A stretch of DNA of 54,141 nt. Origin: Ruminococcus sp. GTDB lineage: Bacteria; Bacillota; Clostridia; Oscillospirales; Acutalibacteraceae. A program made the translations under genes and the position numbers. Shown one piece after another: positions 8,039 to 16,310 of the stretch (position 1 is the first letter of the stretch; each line of letters starts with the position of its first letter). A model generated the notes under the pieces. The model saw only the letters and a list, made by a program, of their open reading frames with translations. It did not search any database and was not told the DNA's origin. The stretch is taken from NCBI GenBank assembly GCA_017403985.1, contig JAFRDE010000047.1, positions 1-54,141 on the forward strand. The letters are read 5' to 3'.

Positions 8039-8190
8039 GTGAATGGATAATGGTTAATGGTGAATAGTGAAAGGAGGGCTCCGCCCTCACCCGATTTGTG
8101 TTTATCTGATACCGGACCATTCACCTGCAATATCAATTAAAAACGCGTCAGCGTTTCCCAACACCATTCACCGTTCACCATTCACCGAAC
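8039..8190. repeat. GTGAATG heptamer runs between rapZ and whiA
   Basis: GTGAATGGATAATGGTTAAT and on to 8071, then at 8161-8190 the opposite-strand form ACACCATTCACCGTTCACCA ending TTCACCGAAC directly before the whiA ATG. This repeat stands where yvcK would be expected. Confidence 0.6.
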
Positions 8191-8191
8191 C

Positions 8192-9109
8192 ATGTCCTTT
8201 TCATCTGATACCAAGCGCGAGATCTGTCAGAAGCTCTCGACGCGGAAGCCGCTGCAGTATGCTGAGCTGTACGCGATGCTTTTGCTCGGGAAAGAGTTCA
8301 GCTCCCGCTGCATCATTTTTAAAACCGAAAACGAAGATACCTTCTCCCATTTCATCTTTCTGCTCAGTCAGCTGTTTCGTGCGAAGTGCGAAGTCGTCGC
8401 CCCGATGAAAGGTCAGAGCGGCAAAAACCGCACCTACACCGTGACCGTGACTTCGCCCGAAAAGTGCCGCAGGATCTTTGAGTATTACGGACACGACGAC
8501 CGCGAGGTGAACCTGCGCGTCAACCGCGCGAACATCGACGACGAGGAGGAACAGCGAGCCTTTATCCGCGGCGCGTTTCTTGCGGGCGGTTCCGTGACCG
8601 ATCCCGAAAAGGCGTATCATCTGGAATTCGCCGTCAGCCGCCGCAATCTGTGTATGGATATCTGCCGTCTGATCCGTGAGATCCAGGACGCGAGAGTCAT
8701 CATCAAGATGATGGAGCGCGGCGGCAGCTATATCGCTTACGTCAAGGACAGCGAGCAGATCACCGACCTGCTGACCTACATGGGCGCGGTGAAAGCGTCG
8801 ATGAGCGTGATGGGTACCAAGGCGCTCAAGCAGGTGCGGAACGCCGCCAACCGTCGCGCCAACTCCGAGATCGCGAATCTGCAGAAGACGGCTTCCGCCT
8901 CGGCGCGCCAGATCAAGGCGATCAAAAAGCTCAAAAAGGACGGCAGATACAACCTGCTCCCCGAGGAGCTGAAGGTGGTCGCTGAGATCAGATACGACTA
9001 CCCCGAGCTGACGCTCAGAGAGCTGGGCGCGATGCTCGACCCGCCGATCTCCCGCAGCGGCGTGAACCATCGCTTGGAGAAGATCATCCGCATGGCGGAG
9101 GAGGAGTAA
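8192..9109 (+). CDS. whiA: DNA-binding protein WhiA
   Basis: WhiA links a LAGLIDADG homing-endonuclease-like fold with a C-terminal helix-turn-helix. It controls sporulation septation in Streptomyces and affects division and chromosome segregation in Bacillus. 305 aa: FIRGAFLAGGSVTDPEKAYH (about 127-146) is the LAGLIDADG-like segment, and the C-terminus has ELTLRELGAMLDPPISRSGV, a clear helix-turn-helix. No ribosome binding site is visible: a heptamer repeat runs to within two bases of the ATG, so translation may be weak or start in an unusual way. The MSFSS start matches family proteins, so I keep it. Confidence 0.95.
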   Translation: MSFSSDTKREICQKLSTRKPLQYAELYAMLLLGKEFSSRCIIFKTENEDTFSHFIFLLSQLFRAKCEVVAPMKGQSGKNRTYTVTVTSPEKCRRIFEYYGHDDREVNLRVNRANIDDEEEQRAFIRGAFLAGGSVTDPEKAYHLEFAVSRRNLCMDICRLIREIQDARVIIKMMERGGSYIAYVKDSEQITDLLTYMGAVKASMSVMGTKALKQVRNAANRRANSEIANLQKTASASARQIKAIKKLKKDGRYNLLPEELKVVAEIRYDYPELTLRELGAMLDPPISRSGVNHRLEKIIRMAEEE

Positions 9110-9125
9110 TCGGCTCCCTTTCCCT

Positions 9126-9175
9126 TGTAGGGACGAGCATTGCTCGTCCGCGGATGACCAATGGTCATCCCTACA
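9126..9175. repeat. GTAGGG-type palindromic repeat, complete element
   Basis: Begins TGTAGGGA and ends TCCCTACA, with two inner hairpins, CGAGCATTGCTCG and ATGACCAATGGTCAT. The best-formed copy in the window; 50 bases between whiA and xseB. Confidence 0.75.
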
Positions 9176-9199
9176 GAATCAAACGAAAGAGGTAAACCT

Positions 9200-9439
9200 A
9201 TGTCTGAACTGAATGAAAAAATGGACTTCGAGGAGGCATACGCCGCGCTGCGCGAGGTCGTGACCCAAATGGAAGATCCGAATAATAAGATAGAAGAAAA
9301 CATCGCTTTGTATGAAAAAGCGTGCAGGCTGGTGCTCTTTTGCCGCCGCAAGCTCGATGAGGCGAAGAAAGAGATCACCGATATCAACGAGCGTATCGCG
9401 CAGCTGAAGGACAGCGGCGACGACATATTTGAGGATTGA
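9200..9439 (+). CDS. xseB: Exodeoxyribonuclease VII small subunit
   Basis: Small regulatory subunit of ExoVII, which degrades single-stranded DNA. 79 aa with DFEEAYAALREVVTQMED and an alpha-helical body rich in Glu and Lys (KIEENIALYEKA), diagnostic for XseB. GAAAGAGGT precedes the ATG at 9200; a longer frame from 9161 would be read from the repeat. The stop overlaps the region of the ispA start. The large-subunit gene xseA, normally just upstream, is absent here and must lie elsewhere if the enzyme works. Confidence 0.93.
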   Translation: MSELNEKMDFEEAYAALREVVTQMEDPNNKIEENIALYEKACRLVLFCRRKLDEAKKEITDINERIAQLKDSGDDIFED

Positions 9440-9441
9440 TT

Positions 9442-10314
9442 ATGAAGGATTACATCAAAGAGATCGAAGCTGCTATACAGCGTTATCTGCCGCAGGGTGA
9501 CTTTGCGGAACAGCAACTGATCGACGCGGTTCGCTATTCGCTGAACCTTCCCGGCAAGCGTGTGCGCCCCTCGCTGACGCTCCAATTCGCCGAGCTGTGC
9601 GGAGGCAGCGCAGAAGCCGCGATGCCCTTTGCCTGCGCGGTGGAGATGGTGCATACTTATTCGCTGATCCACGACGATCTGCCGTGTATGGATAACGATG
9701 ATTATCGACGCGGACAGCCCTCTAACCATAAGGTCTACGGCGAGGATATCGCCCTGTTAGCCGGCGACGCGCTGCAGAGCATGGCGTACGCCGCGATGCT
9801 CTCCGACGAGGCGGTCAAAGCCGTCGGCGGAGAGAGAGCCGCCCGCGCCGCGAAGATCCTTGCGGAAAAATCCGGACTGCTCGGCATGGTGGGCGGTCAG
9901 GTGATCGACCTTGCCATGGAGCACAAGGAGGTCGGGATCGACCTCGTCCGCCTGATGGAGGAGAAGAAGACCGCCAACCTGATCGAAGCCGCCTGTATGA
10001 TGGGCTGTGTGGTCGGCGGCGGAACCGATAAGCAGATCGAAGCCGCGGAGCAGTACGCCCACGCGATCGGTCTGGCGTTCCAGATCGTCGACGATATTTT
10101 GGACGTTACCTCGACCGCCGAAGAGCTGGGCAAGCCCATCGGCAGCGATGAGGAGAACGAGAAAAACACCTTCATGTCCCTGCTCGGGATCGACCGCTGC
10201 CGCGCGATGGTGAAGCTGCTGACAGCCGAGGCGATCGAAGCGCTGGAGGCGTTCGACGGCGATACGGCAGACCTTGCCGCCTTTGCCGAGAAGCTCGCGA
10301 ACAGAAGGAAGTAA
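9442..10314 (+). CDS. ispA: Polyprenyl synthetase IspA (farnesyl/geranylgeranyl diphosphate synthase)
   Basis: Condenses isopentenyl diphosphate with allylic diphosphates to make the C15-C20 precursor of undecaprenyl phosphate and quinones. 290 aa from the ATG at 9442, preceded by GAGGA. First Asp-rich motif DDLPCMDND near 78, second DDILD near 217, plus GKRVRP near 34. One gene before dxs, as in many Firmicutes and proteobacteria, so precursor supply and use are co-expressed. A TTG six bases upstream is a less likely start. Confidence 0.95.
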   Translation: MKDYIKEIEAAIQRYLPQGDFAEQQLIDAVRYSLNLPGKRVRPSLTLQFAELCGGSAEAAMPFACAVEMVHTYSLIHDDLPCMDNDDYRRGQPSNHKVYGEDIALLAGDALQSMAYAAMLSDEAVKAVGGERAARAAKILAEKSGLLGMVGGQVIDLAMEHKEVGIDLVRLMEEKKTANLIEAACMMGCVVGGGTDKQIEAAEQYAHAIGLAFQIVDDILDVTSTAEELGKPIGSDEENEKNTFMSLLGIDRCRAMVKLLTAEAIEALEAFDGDTADLAAFAEKLANRRK

Positions 10315-10320
10315 TGATAA

Positions 10321-10429
10321 TGTAGGGACGAGCATTGCTCGTCCGCCGTCGCAGGGGCTTTTCATCTCTATCTGCGGCTGCTGCAATTATTTACGCCCGT
10401 CATGCGGACGACCGATGGTCGTCCCTACA
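10321..10429. repeat. GTAGGG-type palindromic repeat, composite element
   Basis: Starts TGTAGGGACGAGCATTGCTC and ends CGACCGATGGTCGTCCCTAC with about 60 bases between; followed by ATAAACGCTGCA as at 3948. It fills the gap between ispA and dxs. Confidence 0.7.
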
Positions 10430-10460
10430 ATAAACGCTGCATAAAAAACACAGGTATATC

Positions 10461-12326
10461 ATGTCCTACGAGATTTTATCAAAAATTGAATCTCCCGCCG
10501 ATCTGAAAGCTCTTGACAACAAGCAGCTTGATTTGTTGTGCGCCGAAATACGCGAAAAGCTGATCGACATCATTTCGGTGAACGGCGGACATCTGTCCTC
10601 GAACCTCGGCGTGGTGGAACTGACGGTGGCGCTGCATAAGGTGTTCAACTGTCCCGCGGACAGCGTGGTATTTGACGTCGGACACCAGAGCTACACCCAT
10701 AAGATGCTGACCGGACGCTACGGCATGATCGACACCATCCGCCGCGAGGGCGGACTTTCGGGCTTCCCGAAACGGAGTGAGAGCGACTGCGACGCGTTCA
10801 ACGCGGGACACGCTTCCACCTCGATCTCCGCGGCGCTGGGCATCGCGAAGGCGAAGGCGCTGTCAGGAGATAAATCCTATACCGTCGCGATCATCGGCGA
10901 CGGCTCCCTGACCGGCGGAATGGCTTATGAGGGTCTGAATAACGCGGGTCAGCATAAAAAGAATTTTATCGTGATATTAAACGACAACCGCATGTCCATC
11001 AGCCGCAACGTCGGCGCGATGGCACGGTATCTGTCGTCCATCCGCATGCAGCCTTGGTACCGCCGCCTCAAGCACGGCACCGAGCGCGCGCTGTCGAAGC
11101 TCCCGCTGTTGGGCAAGCCTATCGGCGAGGTGCTCAAGCGCTCCAAGTCGAAGGTCAAGCATGTGATGTACCGTCACACGATTTTCGATAAGCTCGGACT
11201 GTCCTATTACGGCCCCGTTGACGGTCACAACATGGAGGACCTGATCAACGCACTGAACACGGTCAGACAGAGCAAGGATCCCTGCCTGCTCCACGTCGTG
11301 ACGAAGAAGGGCAAGGGCTACAAATACGCCGAGGACGATTCCGCGTCCTACCACGGCGTCGGTTCGTTCAACGTCGATACCGGCGAGCCCATCAGCTCCA
11401 AGGAGAATTTCTCCGCCGTTTTCGGCCGCAAGCTGTGCGAACTCGCCGAAGCGGACAGCTGCGTCTGCGCGGTGACCGCCGCGATGCGAACGGGTACCGG
11501 TTTACAGGATTTTGTGAAGCTGTACAAGGACCGCTTCTTTGACGTCGGCATCGCCGAGGAGCACGCGGTGACCTTCTCCGCGGGTCTGGCGCTCAATGGC
11601 ATGCTGCCGGTGTTCGCGGTCTATTCGACTTTCCTCCAGCGCAGTTACGACCAGCTCATCCACGACGCGTCGATGCAGAAGGCGCATCTGGTGCTGGCGG
11701 TCGATCGCGCGGGCGTGGTCGGCGAGGACGGCGAGACCCATCAGGGCTTGTTCGACGTGTCGATGCTCAACGCCATCCCCGACACTACCGTTTATTCGCC
11801 GTGTTACTTCGACGGACTGGAAAGGTGCCTGACGGAGGCGCTGTTCGAGGATGACGGACTTGTCGCGGTGCGTTATCCGCGCGGCGGCGAAGGCAGAAAG
11901 CCCGAAGGCTATAACAGAGAAAACACGAATTACGAATTATACGGCGACCGCGACGCCGACACCCTGTTGGTCACCTACGGCAGGCTGTTCAGCGAGGCCG
12001 TCGCGGCGCGTGAGATAATGAAGGAGCAGGGGAAAGAGCTCTGTATCCTGAAGCTGTGCCGCATCAAGCCGATCGACGAGCGAGCGGTCAAGTTAGCTTC
12101 GGATTTCAAAAACATCCGTTTCTTTGAAGAGGGCATGCGCAGCGGTTCCGTTGCCGATGTGTTCCGCGATATGCTCGACCGACAGAACTACGGCGGATCC
12201 TACAAGGTCACCGCCGTCGATAATATCTATGTCCAGCACGCGTCGGTCGCGAGCACGCTGAAAACGCTCGGGCTCGACGCCCTGTCGATGGCTCAAAGCC
12301 TTATGAACGATGAGGTGAGCGCATGA
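10461..12326 (+). CDS. dxs: 1-deoxy-D-xylulose-5-phosphate synthase
   Basis: Thiamine-diphosphate enzyme that joins pyruvate and glyceraldehyde 3-phosphate, the first step of the MEP isoprenoid pathway. 621 aa, normal length. GGHLSSNLGVVELTVALH near 41, the ThDP-binding GDGSLTGGMAYEGLNN near 147-162, YGPVDGH near 250, and EEHAVTFSAGLALNG near 369 with the catalytic Glu are all present. ACAGGT lies upstream of the ATG. Its stop overlaps the tlyA start (ATGA). Confidence 0.97.
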   Translation: MSYEILSKIESPADLKALDNKQLDLLCAEIREKLIDIISVNGGHLSSNLGVVELTVALHKVFNCPADSVVFDVGHQSYTHKMLTGRYGMIDTIRREGGLSGFPKRSESDCDAFNAGHASTSISAALGIAKAKALSGDKSYTVAIIGDGSLTGGMAYEGLNNAGQHKKNFIVILNDNRMSISRNVGAMARYLSSIRMQPWYRRLKHGTERALSKLPLLGKPIGEVLKRSKSKVKHVMYRHTIFDKLGLSYYGPVDGHNMEDLINALNTVRQSKDPCLLHVVTKKGKGYKYAEDDSASYHGVGSFNVDTGEPISSKENFSAVFGRKLCELAEADSCVCAVTAAMRTGTGLQDFVKLYKDRFFDVGIAEEHAVTFSAGLALNGMLPVFAVYSTFLQRSYDQLIHDASMQKAHLVLAVDRAGVVGEDGETHQGLFDVSMLNAIPDTTVYSPCYFDGLERCLTEALFEDDGLVAVRYPRGGEGRKPEGYNRENTNYELYGDRDADTLLVTYGRLFSEAVAAREIMKEQGKELCILKLCRIKPIDERAVKLASDFKNIRFFEEGMRSGSVADVFRDMLDRQNYGGSYKVTAVDNIYVQHASVASTLKTLGLDALSMAQSLMNDEVSA

Positions 12327-13126
12327 AGAAACGACTGGACGTCCTGCTGGTAGAAAAGGGCTTTTTCGAAAGCCGCGAAAAGGCGAAGGCGGTCATCATG
12401 TCCGGCTGCGTCTATGTCAACAACCAGAAGGCGGATAAGGCGGGCACGAGCTTTGACGAAAACGCGGCTGTCGAAGTGCGCGACAGTCGGATGCGCTATG
12501 TGTCCCGCGGCGGCTACAAGCTCGAAAAGGCGATGCAGGTCTTTCCGATTTCGCTCGACGGGAAGATCACGATGGATATCGGCGCTTCCACCGGCGGCTT
12601 TACCGACTGTATGCTCCAAAACGGCGCGCAGAAGGTCTACGCCGTGGACGTCGGCTACGGACAGCTGGCGTGGAAGCTCAGGAGCGACGATCGCGTCGTC
12701 AACCTCGAGCGCACCAATATGCGCTATGTGACGCACGAGCAGGTGCCCGAGGAGATCGACTTCTTCTCGGTGGACGTCGCCTTTATCTCGCTCAAGCTGA
12801 TCCTTCCCGCGGCGCGCGGCGTCTGCGCCGATAACGCGCAGGGCGTCTGCCTGATCAAGCCGCAGTTCGAAGCAGGGCGCGAGAACGTCGGCAAGAACGG
12901 CGTGGTGCGCGATAAAAAGGTGCATATCGCCGTGGTCGACGAAATTATTGATTACTGCGTGAACAACGGTTTTTCCGTGCTGGGGCTCGACTATTCACCC
13001 ATCAAAGGGCCGCAGGGAAACATCGAATATTTATTATACATTCAGCGCTGCGACGAGCCTGAGAACCTCCTTTCGGCGTCAGCCGCTCAGGTGGTGGAGC
13101 TCTCGCACGAAGCGCTCGACAAGTAG
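12323..13126 (+). CDS. tlyA: TlyA family rRNA 2'-O-methyltransferase
   Basis: Homologue of TlyA/YqxC, which in mycobacteria methylates 16S C1409 and 23S C1920; called a hemolysin in older annotation. 267 aa: S4 RNA-binding domain (residues 3-60, RLDVLLVEKGFFESREKAKA), then a Rossmann methyltransferase with DIGASTGGFTDCML near 87 binding SAM and YAVDVGYGQL. The catalytic K-D-K-E type residues are plausible (KPQFE near 180). Start overlaps the dxs stop; the order dxs-tlyA-nadK-argR-recN is classic for Clostridia and Bacillus. Confidence 0.94.
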   Translation: MKKRLDVLLVEKGFFESREKAKAVIMSGCVYVNNQKADKAGTSFDENAAVEVRDSRMRYVSRGGYKLEKAMQVFPISLDGKITMDIGASTGGFTDCMLQNGAQKVYAVDVGYGQLAWKLRSDDRVVNLERTNMRYVTHEQVPEEIDFFSVDVAFISLKLILPAARGVCADNAQGVCLIKPQFEAGRENVGKNGVVRDKKVHIAVVDEIIDYCVNNGFSVLGLDYSPIKGPQGNIEYLLYIQRCDEPENLLSASAAQVVELSHEALDK

Positions 13127-13135
13127 AAAATCACA

Positions 13136-13176
13136 TGTCATCCCTCGCGCGGCGCATGTGTCCGCTCGGAATGACA
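13136..13176. repeat. GTCATTGCGAGG-type repeat, short copy
   Basis: TGTCATCCCTCGCGC and GCTCGGAATGACA form the two ends; it separates tlyA from nadK. Confidence 0.5.
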
Positions 13177-13197
13177 ACATCCGGCATAGGGGGCATT

Positions 13198-14037
13198 ATG
13201 AAAATATCCCTGATCGTAAATAAAGATAAGGCACGCGCGCTTGAAGTCGCCGACAGCGTGGTAAAGGAGCTTGCTCCTTTAGGTGTTGAGCTTCTGTCCT
13301 GCGAGGACTGTCCCGTTGAGAATACGACGGTGAAAGCGACTGCCGAGGACGCGATCCGCTCCTGTGATATCGCTGTCACGATCGGCGGCGACGGCACCAT
13401 CATCCACAACGCCAAGTACGCCGCGGCATATGACAAGCCGCTTTTAGGCATCAATCTTGGACGCGTCGGCTTTGTCGCGAATATCGAGCCCGACGAGACC
13501 CGCGAGCTGAAAAAGCTCGTGACGGGCGAATACCGCATCCAGAAAAGGATGCTGCTCGAGATCGTCGTTGAGCAGAACGGTGTACAGCGGCGCTTTACCG
13601 CCGTCAACGAAGCCGTCCTGCAGCGCGATACCCGATCGAACATGGTCGATATGTCGGTGGCGCTGCACGGCGAGCGCATCATCTCCTACCGCGCCGACGG
13701 TATGCTGTTCTCGACCCCGACGGGCTCCACCGCCTATTCCTTCTCGGCGGGAGGTCCGGTCATCGAGCCGGATATGCGCTGTATCCTGCTCACGCCGATC
13801 TGTCCGCAGGCGCTTTCTTCGCGGCAGGCGGTCTTCGGCGAGGACGCGGTGCTGTCCGCGAAAGTTTATCCCACGTCTGGTCTCAGCTGTTATATGACGG
13901 TAGATGGTCAGTATCACATCCCCATCTTATCCGACGACAGTGTTACGGTACGCAAATCCCCGAAAGAATTACAGCTGATCATTATAAAAGAGAAGAATTT
14001 TTACACGCTTCTCAACGAAAAACTAAAGGAGTTCTAA
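13198..14037 (+). CDS. nadK: NAD kinase
   Basis: Phosphorylates NAD to NADP. 279 aa from the ATG at 13198, preceded by TAGGGGG; a longer frame from 13135 would be read from the repeat and lacks family similarity. GGDGT at 63-67 is the catalytic motif; then GINLGRVGFVANIEPDE, NEAVLQR near 140, YRADGMLFSTPTGSTAYSFS near 164-183 and PICPQALSSR, all in family order. The gene leads directly into argR. Confidence 0.96.
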   Translation: MKISLIVNKDKARALEVADSVVKELAPLGVELLSCEDCPVENTTVKATAEDAIRSCDIAVTIGGDGTIIHNAKYAAAYDKPLLGINLGRVGFVANIEPDETRELKKLVTGEYRIQKRMLLEIVVEQNGVQRRFTAVNEAVLQRDTRSNMVDMSVALHGERIISYRADGMLFSTPTGSTAYSFSAGGPVIEPDMRCILLTPICPQALSSRQAVFGEDAVLSAKVYPTSGLSCYMTVDGQYHIPILSDDSVTVRKSPKELQLIIIKEKNFYTLLNEKLKEF

Positions 14038-14042
14038 GCAAA

Positions 14043-14492
14043 ATGAAAACAACAAGGCACAACAAAATACTGGAGCTGATCAACAAGTATCCGATCACCA
14101 CGCAGGAAGAACTGATCGAACACCTGCGCAGCGAGGGGTATGACGTGACCCAGTCGACAGTATCACGCGACATCAAACAGTTGCGCCTGACCAAGACTCT
14201 TTTGTCAGACGGCAAGTATCGCTATCAGGCGTCGCCGAGCGCCGAGAAGGGCGCGAAGAATAATTTCCAGACGATCTTTTCGTCCTCGGTCATTTCGATC
14301 GAGACGGCGATGAATATTATCGTCGTCAAGACCTTCAGCGGTATGGCTCAGGCTGCCTGCGCCGCGCTGGATATGATGTCCTTCGATCGGGTCGTCGGTA
14401 CCCTGGCGGGCGAGGATACTATCATCGTCGTATGCAGGGATCCGGAAGAAGCCGAGGCATGCGCCGAAGAATTCGATTCTTTCCTCTCATAA
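14043..14492 (+). CDS. argR: Arginine repressor ArgR/AhrC
   Basis: Hexameric arginine-sensing regulator of arginine synthesis and breakdown. 149 aa: winged helix-turn-helix at 1-70 (ITTQEELIEHLRSEGYDVTQ then STVSRDIKQLRLTK), C-terminal oligomerisation and arginine-binding domain with GTLAGEDTIIVVCRD near 122. It is placed between nadK and recN as in Bacillus, where the position says nothing about its targets; no arginine genes are in the window. Confidence 0.95.
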   Translation: MKTTRHNKILELINKYPITTQEELIEHLRSEGYDVTQSTVSRDIKQLRLTKTLLSDGKYRYQASPSAEKGAKNNFQTIFSSSVISIETAMNIIVVKTFSGMAQAACAALDMMSFDRVVGTLAGEDTIIVVCRDPEEAEACAEEFDSFLS

Positions 14493-14512
14493 ACTATTTA
14501 AGGAAACAACCT

Positions 14513-16180
14513 ATGCTGACTAACCTGTATATCGAGAATATAGCGGTTATTGAAAAATGCAATATTGATTTTACCCGCGGGCTGAACGTGCTGACCGGCG
14601 AGACCGGCGCGGGTAAAAGTATCGTGATCGACGCAATCAACGCCGTACTGGGCAAGCGTTCCTCCCGCGGGATCATCCGCTCGGGCGCCGAGGCGGCTTT
14701 TGTCAGCGCGACCTTTGAGGAGCTTTCTCCGCTGGTGCTGAAAAAGCTCTCTTCCATGGGCTACGAGGCGGAGGACGGCACGCTGATCCTCTCGCGCGAG
14801 CTGAATACGGCAGGCAAGAACACCTGCCGCGTCAACTCCCGTCCCGCAACCGTGGCGGCGCTCAAGGAGATCGGGGAGTATCTGATCAACATCCACGGTC
14901 AGAACGACAACCTCGAGCTGATGAACCCCGCGCTGCACATCGTCTATATCGACGCGCTCGCCGATATGGGGGAGAAGCTCTCCGCTTATCGCCGGCTGTA
15001 CCGTGAGCTTCGGGCCGTGGAGGAGGAATTGAACGCTGCCGAAACGGATGAAGCGGAGCGCCTGCGAAAGATTGATCTGCTGTCTTTCCAGATTGCGGAG
15101 ATCGAGGACGCGGACGTTACCGTCGGCGAGTATGACGCACTGACCGATGAGCGCAGCGCCCTGCAGAATCGTGAGAAGATCCAAAAGGAGCTGATGCGCG
15201 CGCGTATCGCGCTCGACGGCGACGGCGACGCGGACGGCGTCCTGCGGATGACCGACGACGCGGCATCCTCCGTGATGAACGCCTCGCGGTATCTGAACGC
15301 TCTGGAGGGTACTGCCGACCGTCTTTCCTCCGCGCTGTATGAGCTGCAGGAGATCTCGAGGGAACTTGAGAGCGCGATGGACGATATCGACGCCGACCCC
15401 GGCAGACTCGAAGAGATCGAGGAGCGGCTCGATCTTCTCTACCGCCTGCGCCACAAGTACGGCGACGGCGAGGAGGAGATCCTCGCTTATCTCGAAAACT
15501 CGAAAAACGAACTGAAAGCCCTGAACGATTACGCTTTCAACCGTGAACAGCTGCAAAAACGCAAAGAACAACTGTATCGCGATGCATATAATTCCGCAAA
15601 AGAAATATCACAGATCCGTCAACAGGTCTGCGAGGACTTCCGCACATCCGTCGAGCGAGAGATGGCGTTCCTGCTGATGCCACACGTTCGTCTGGAGATA
15701 CAGCGCGAGGAGGTCGAGCTGAACAGCCGCGGTATCGACCGGCTGGAATTTTTGATCTCTACCAACCCCGGCGAAGAACCTAAGCCCGTCAGCAAGATCG
15801 CTTCGGGCGGCGAGCTCTCGCGCATGATGCTGGCGATCAAAACGGTGCTGTCGCGTGCGGATTTTGTAGAGACATTGATCTTTGACGAGATCGACACCGG
15901 TATCTCCGGCTCCGCCGCCGACCGCGTCGGCAAAAAGCTCAGTCAGCTTTCCGCGGACAGGCAGGTGCTGTGCGTTACCCATCAGGCGCAGATCGCCGCT
16001 TTTGCCGACAACCATCTGTTTATCAGCAAGAGCGTGCGCGATGAGCGCACCTATACACAGGTCGATCCGCTCGACGACGAGGGCAGGGTACAGGAGCTCG
16101 CCCGCATTGTCGGCGGCGAAGGGATCACCGACAGCGCCCTGAACCACGCGAGACAGCTGTTGGACGCGGCGAGAAAATAA
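14513..16180 (+). CDS. recN: DNA repair protein RecN
   Basis: SMC-like ATPase acting early in double-strand break repair. 555 aa, normal. Walker A GETGAGKS at 29-36, coiled-coil halves at about 160-370 rich in Glu/Lys/Arg/Leu, ABC signature SGGELSRMMLA near 435, Walker B LIFDEIDTGISG near 457. The start at 14513 follows AGGA and gives the usual MLTNLYIENIAVIE N-terminus. Confidence 0.97.
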   Translation: MLTNLYIENIAVIEKCNIDFTRGLNVLTGETGAGKSIVIDAINAVLGKRSSRGIIRSGAEAAFVSATFEELSPLVLKKLSSMGYEAEDGTLILSRELNTAGKNTCRVNSRPATVAALKEIGEYLINIHGQNDNLELMNPALHIVYIDALADMGEKLSAYRRLYRELRAVEEELNAAETDEAERLRKIDLLSFQIAEIEDADVTVGEYDALTDERSALQNREKIQKELMRARIALDGDGDADGVLRMTDDAASSVMNASRYLNALEGTADRLSSALYELQEISRELESAMDDIDADPGRLEEIEERLDLLYRLRHKYGDGEEEILAYLENSKNELKALNDYAFNREQLQKRKEQLYRDAYNSAKEISQIRQQVCEDFRTSVEREMAFLLMPHVRLEIQREEVELNSRGIDRLEFLISTNPGEEPKPVSKIASGGELSRMMLAIKTVLSRADFVETLIFDEIDTGISGSAADRVGKKLSQLSADRQVLCVTHQAQIAAFADNHLFISKSVRDERTYTQVDPLDDEGRVQELARIVGGEGITDSALNHARQLLDAARK

Positions 16181-16186
16181 GTAGAA

Positions 16187-16293
16187 TTGTCATTGCGAGG
16201 GAGCTTTCGACCGTGGCAATCCCACAAAGAGGAGTAACCGTTAGTAATGACATGGGGATACCCACGTCGGGCTTTGCCCTCCTCGGAATGACA
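16187..16293. repeat. GTCATTGCGAGG-type intergenic repeat
   Basis: Ends TTGTCATTGCGAGGGAGC and CCTCGGAATGACAC; inside, CGTGGCAATCCCACAAAG. It lies between recN and recJ. Confidence 0.7.
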
Positions 16294-16310
16294 CGAAAAG
16301 GAAATTGACT

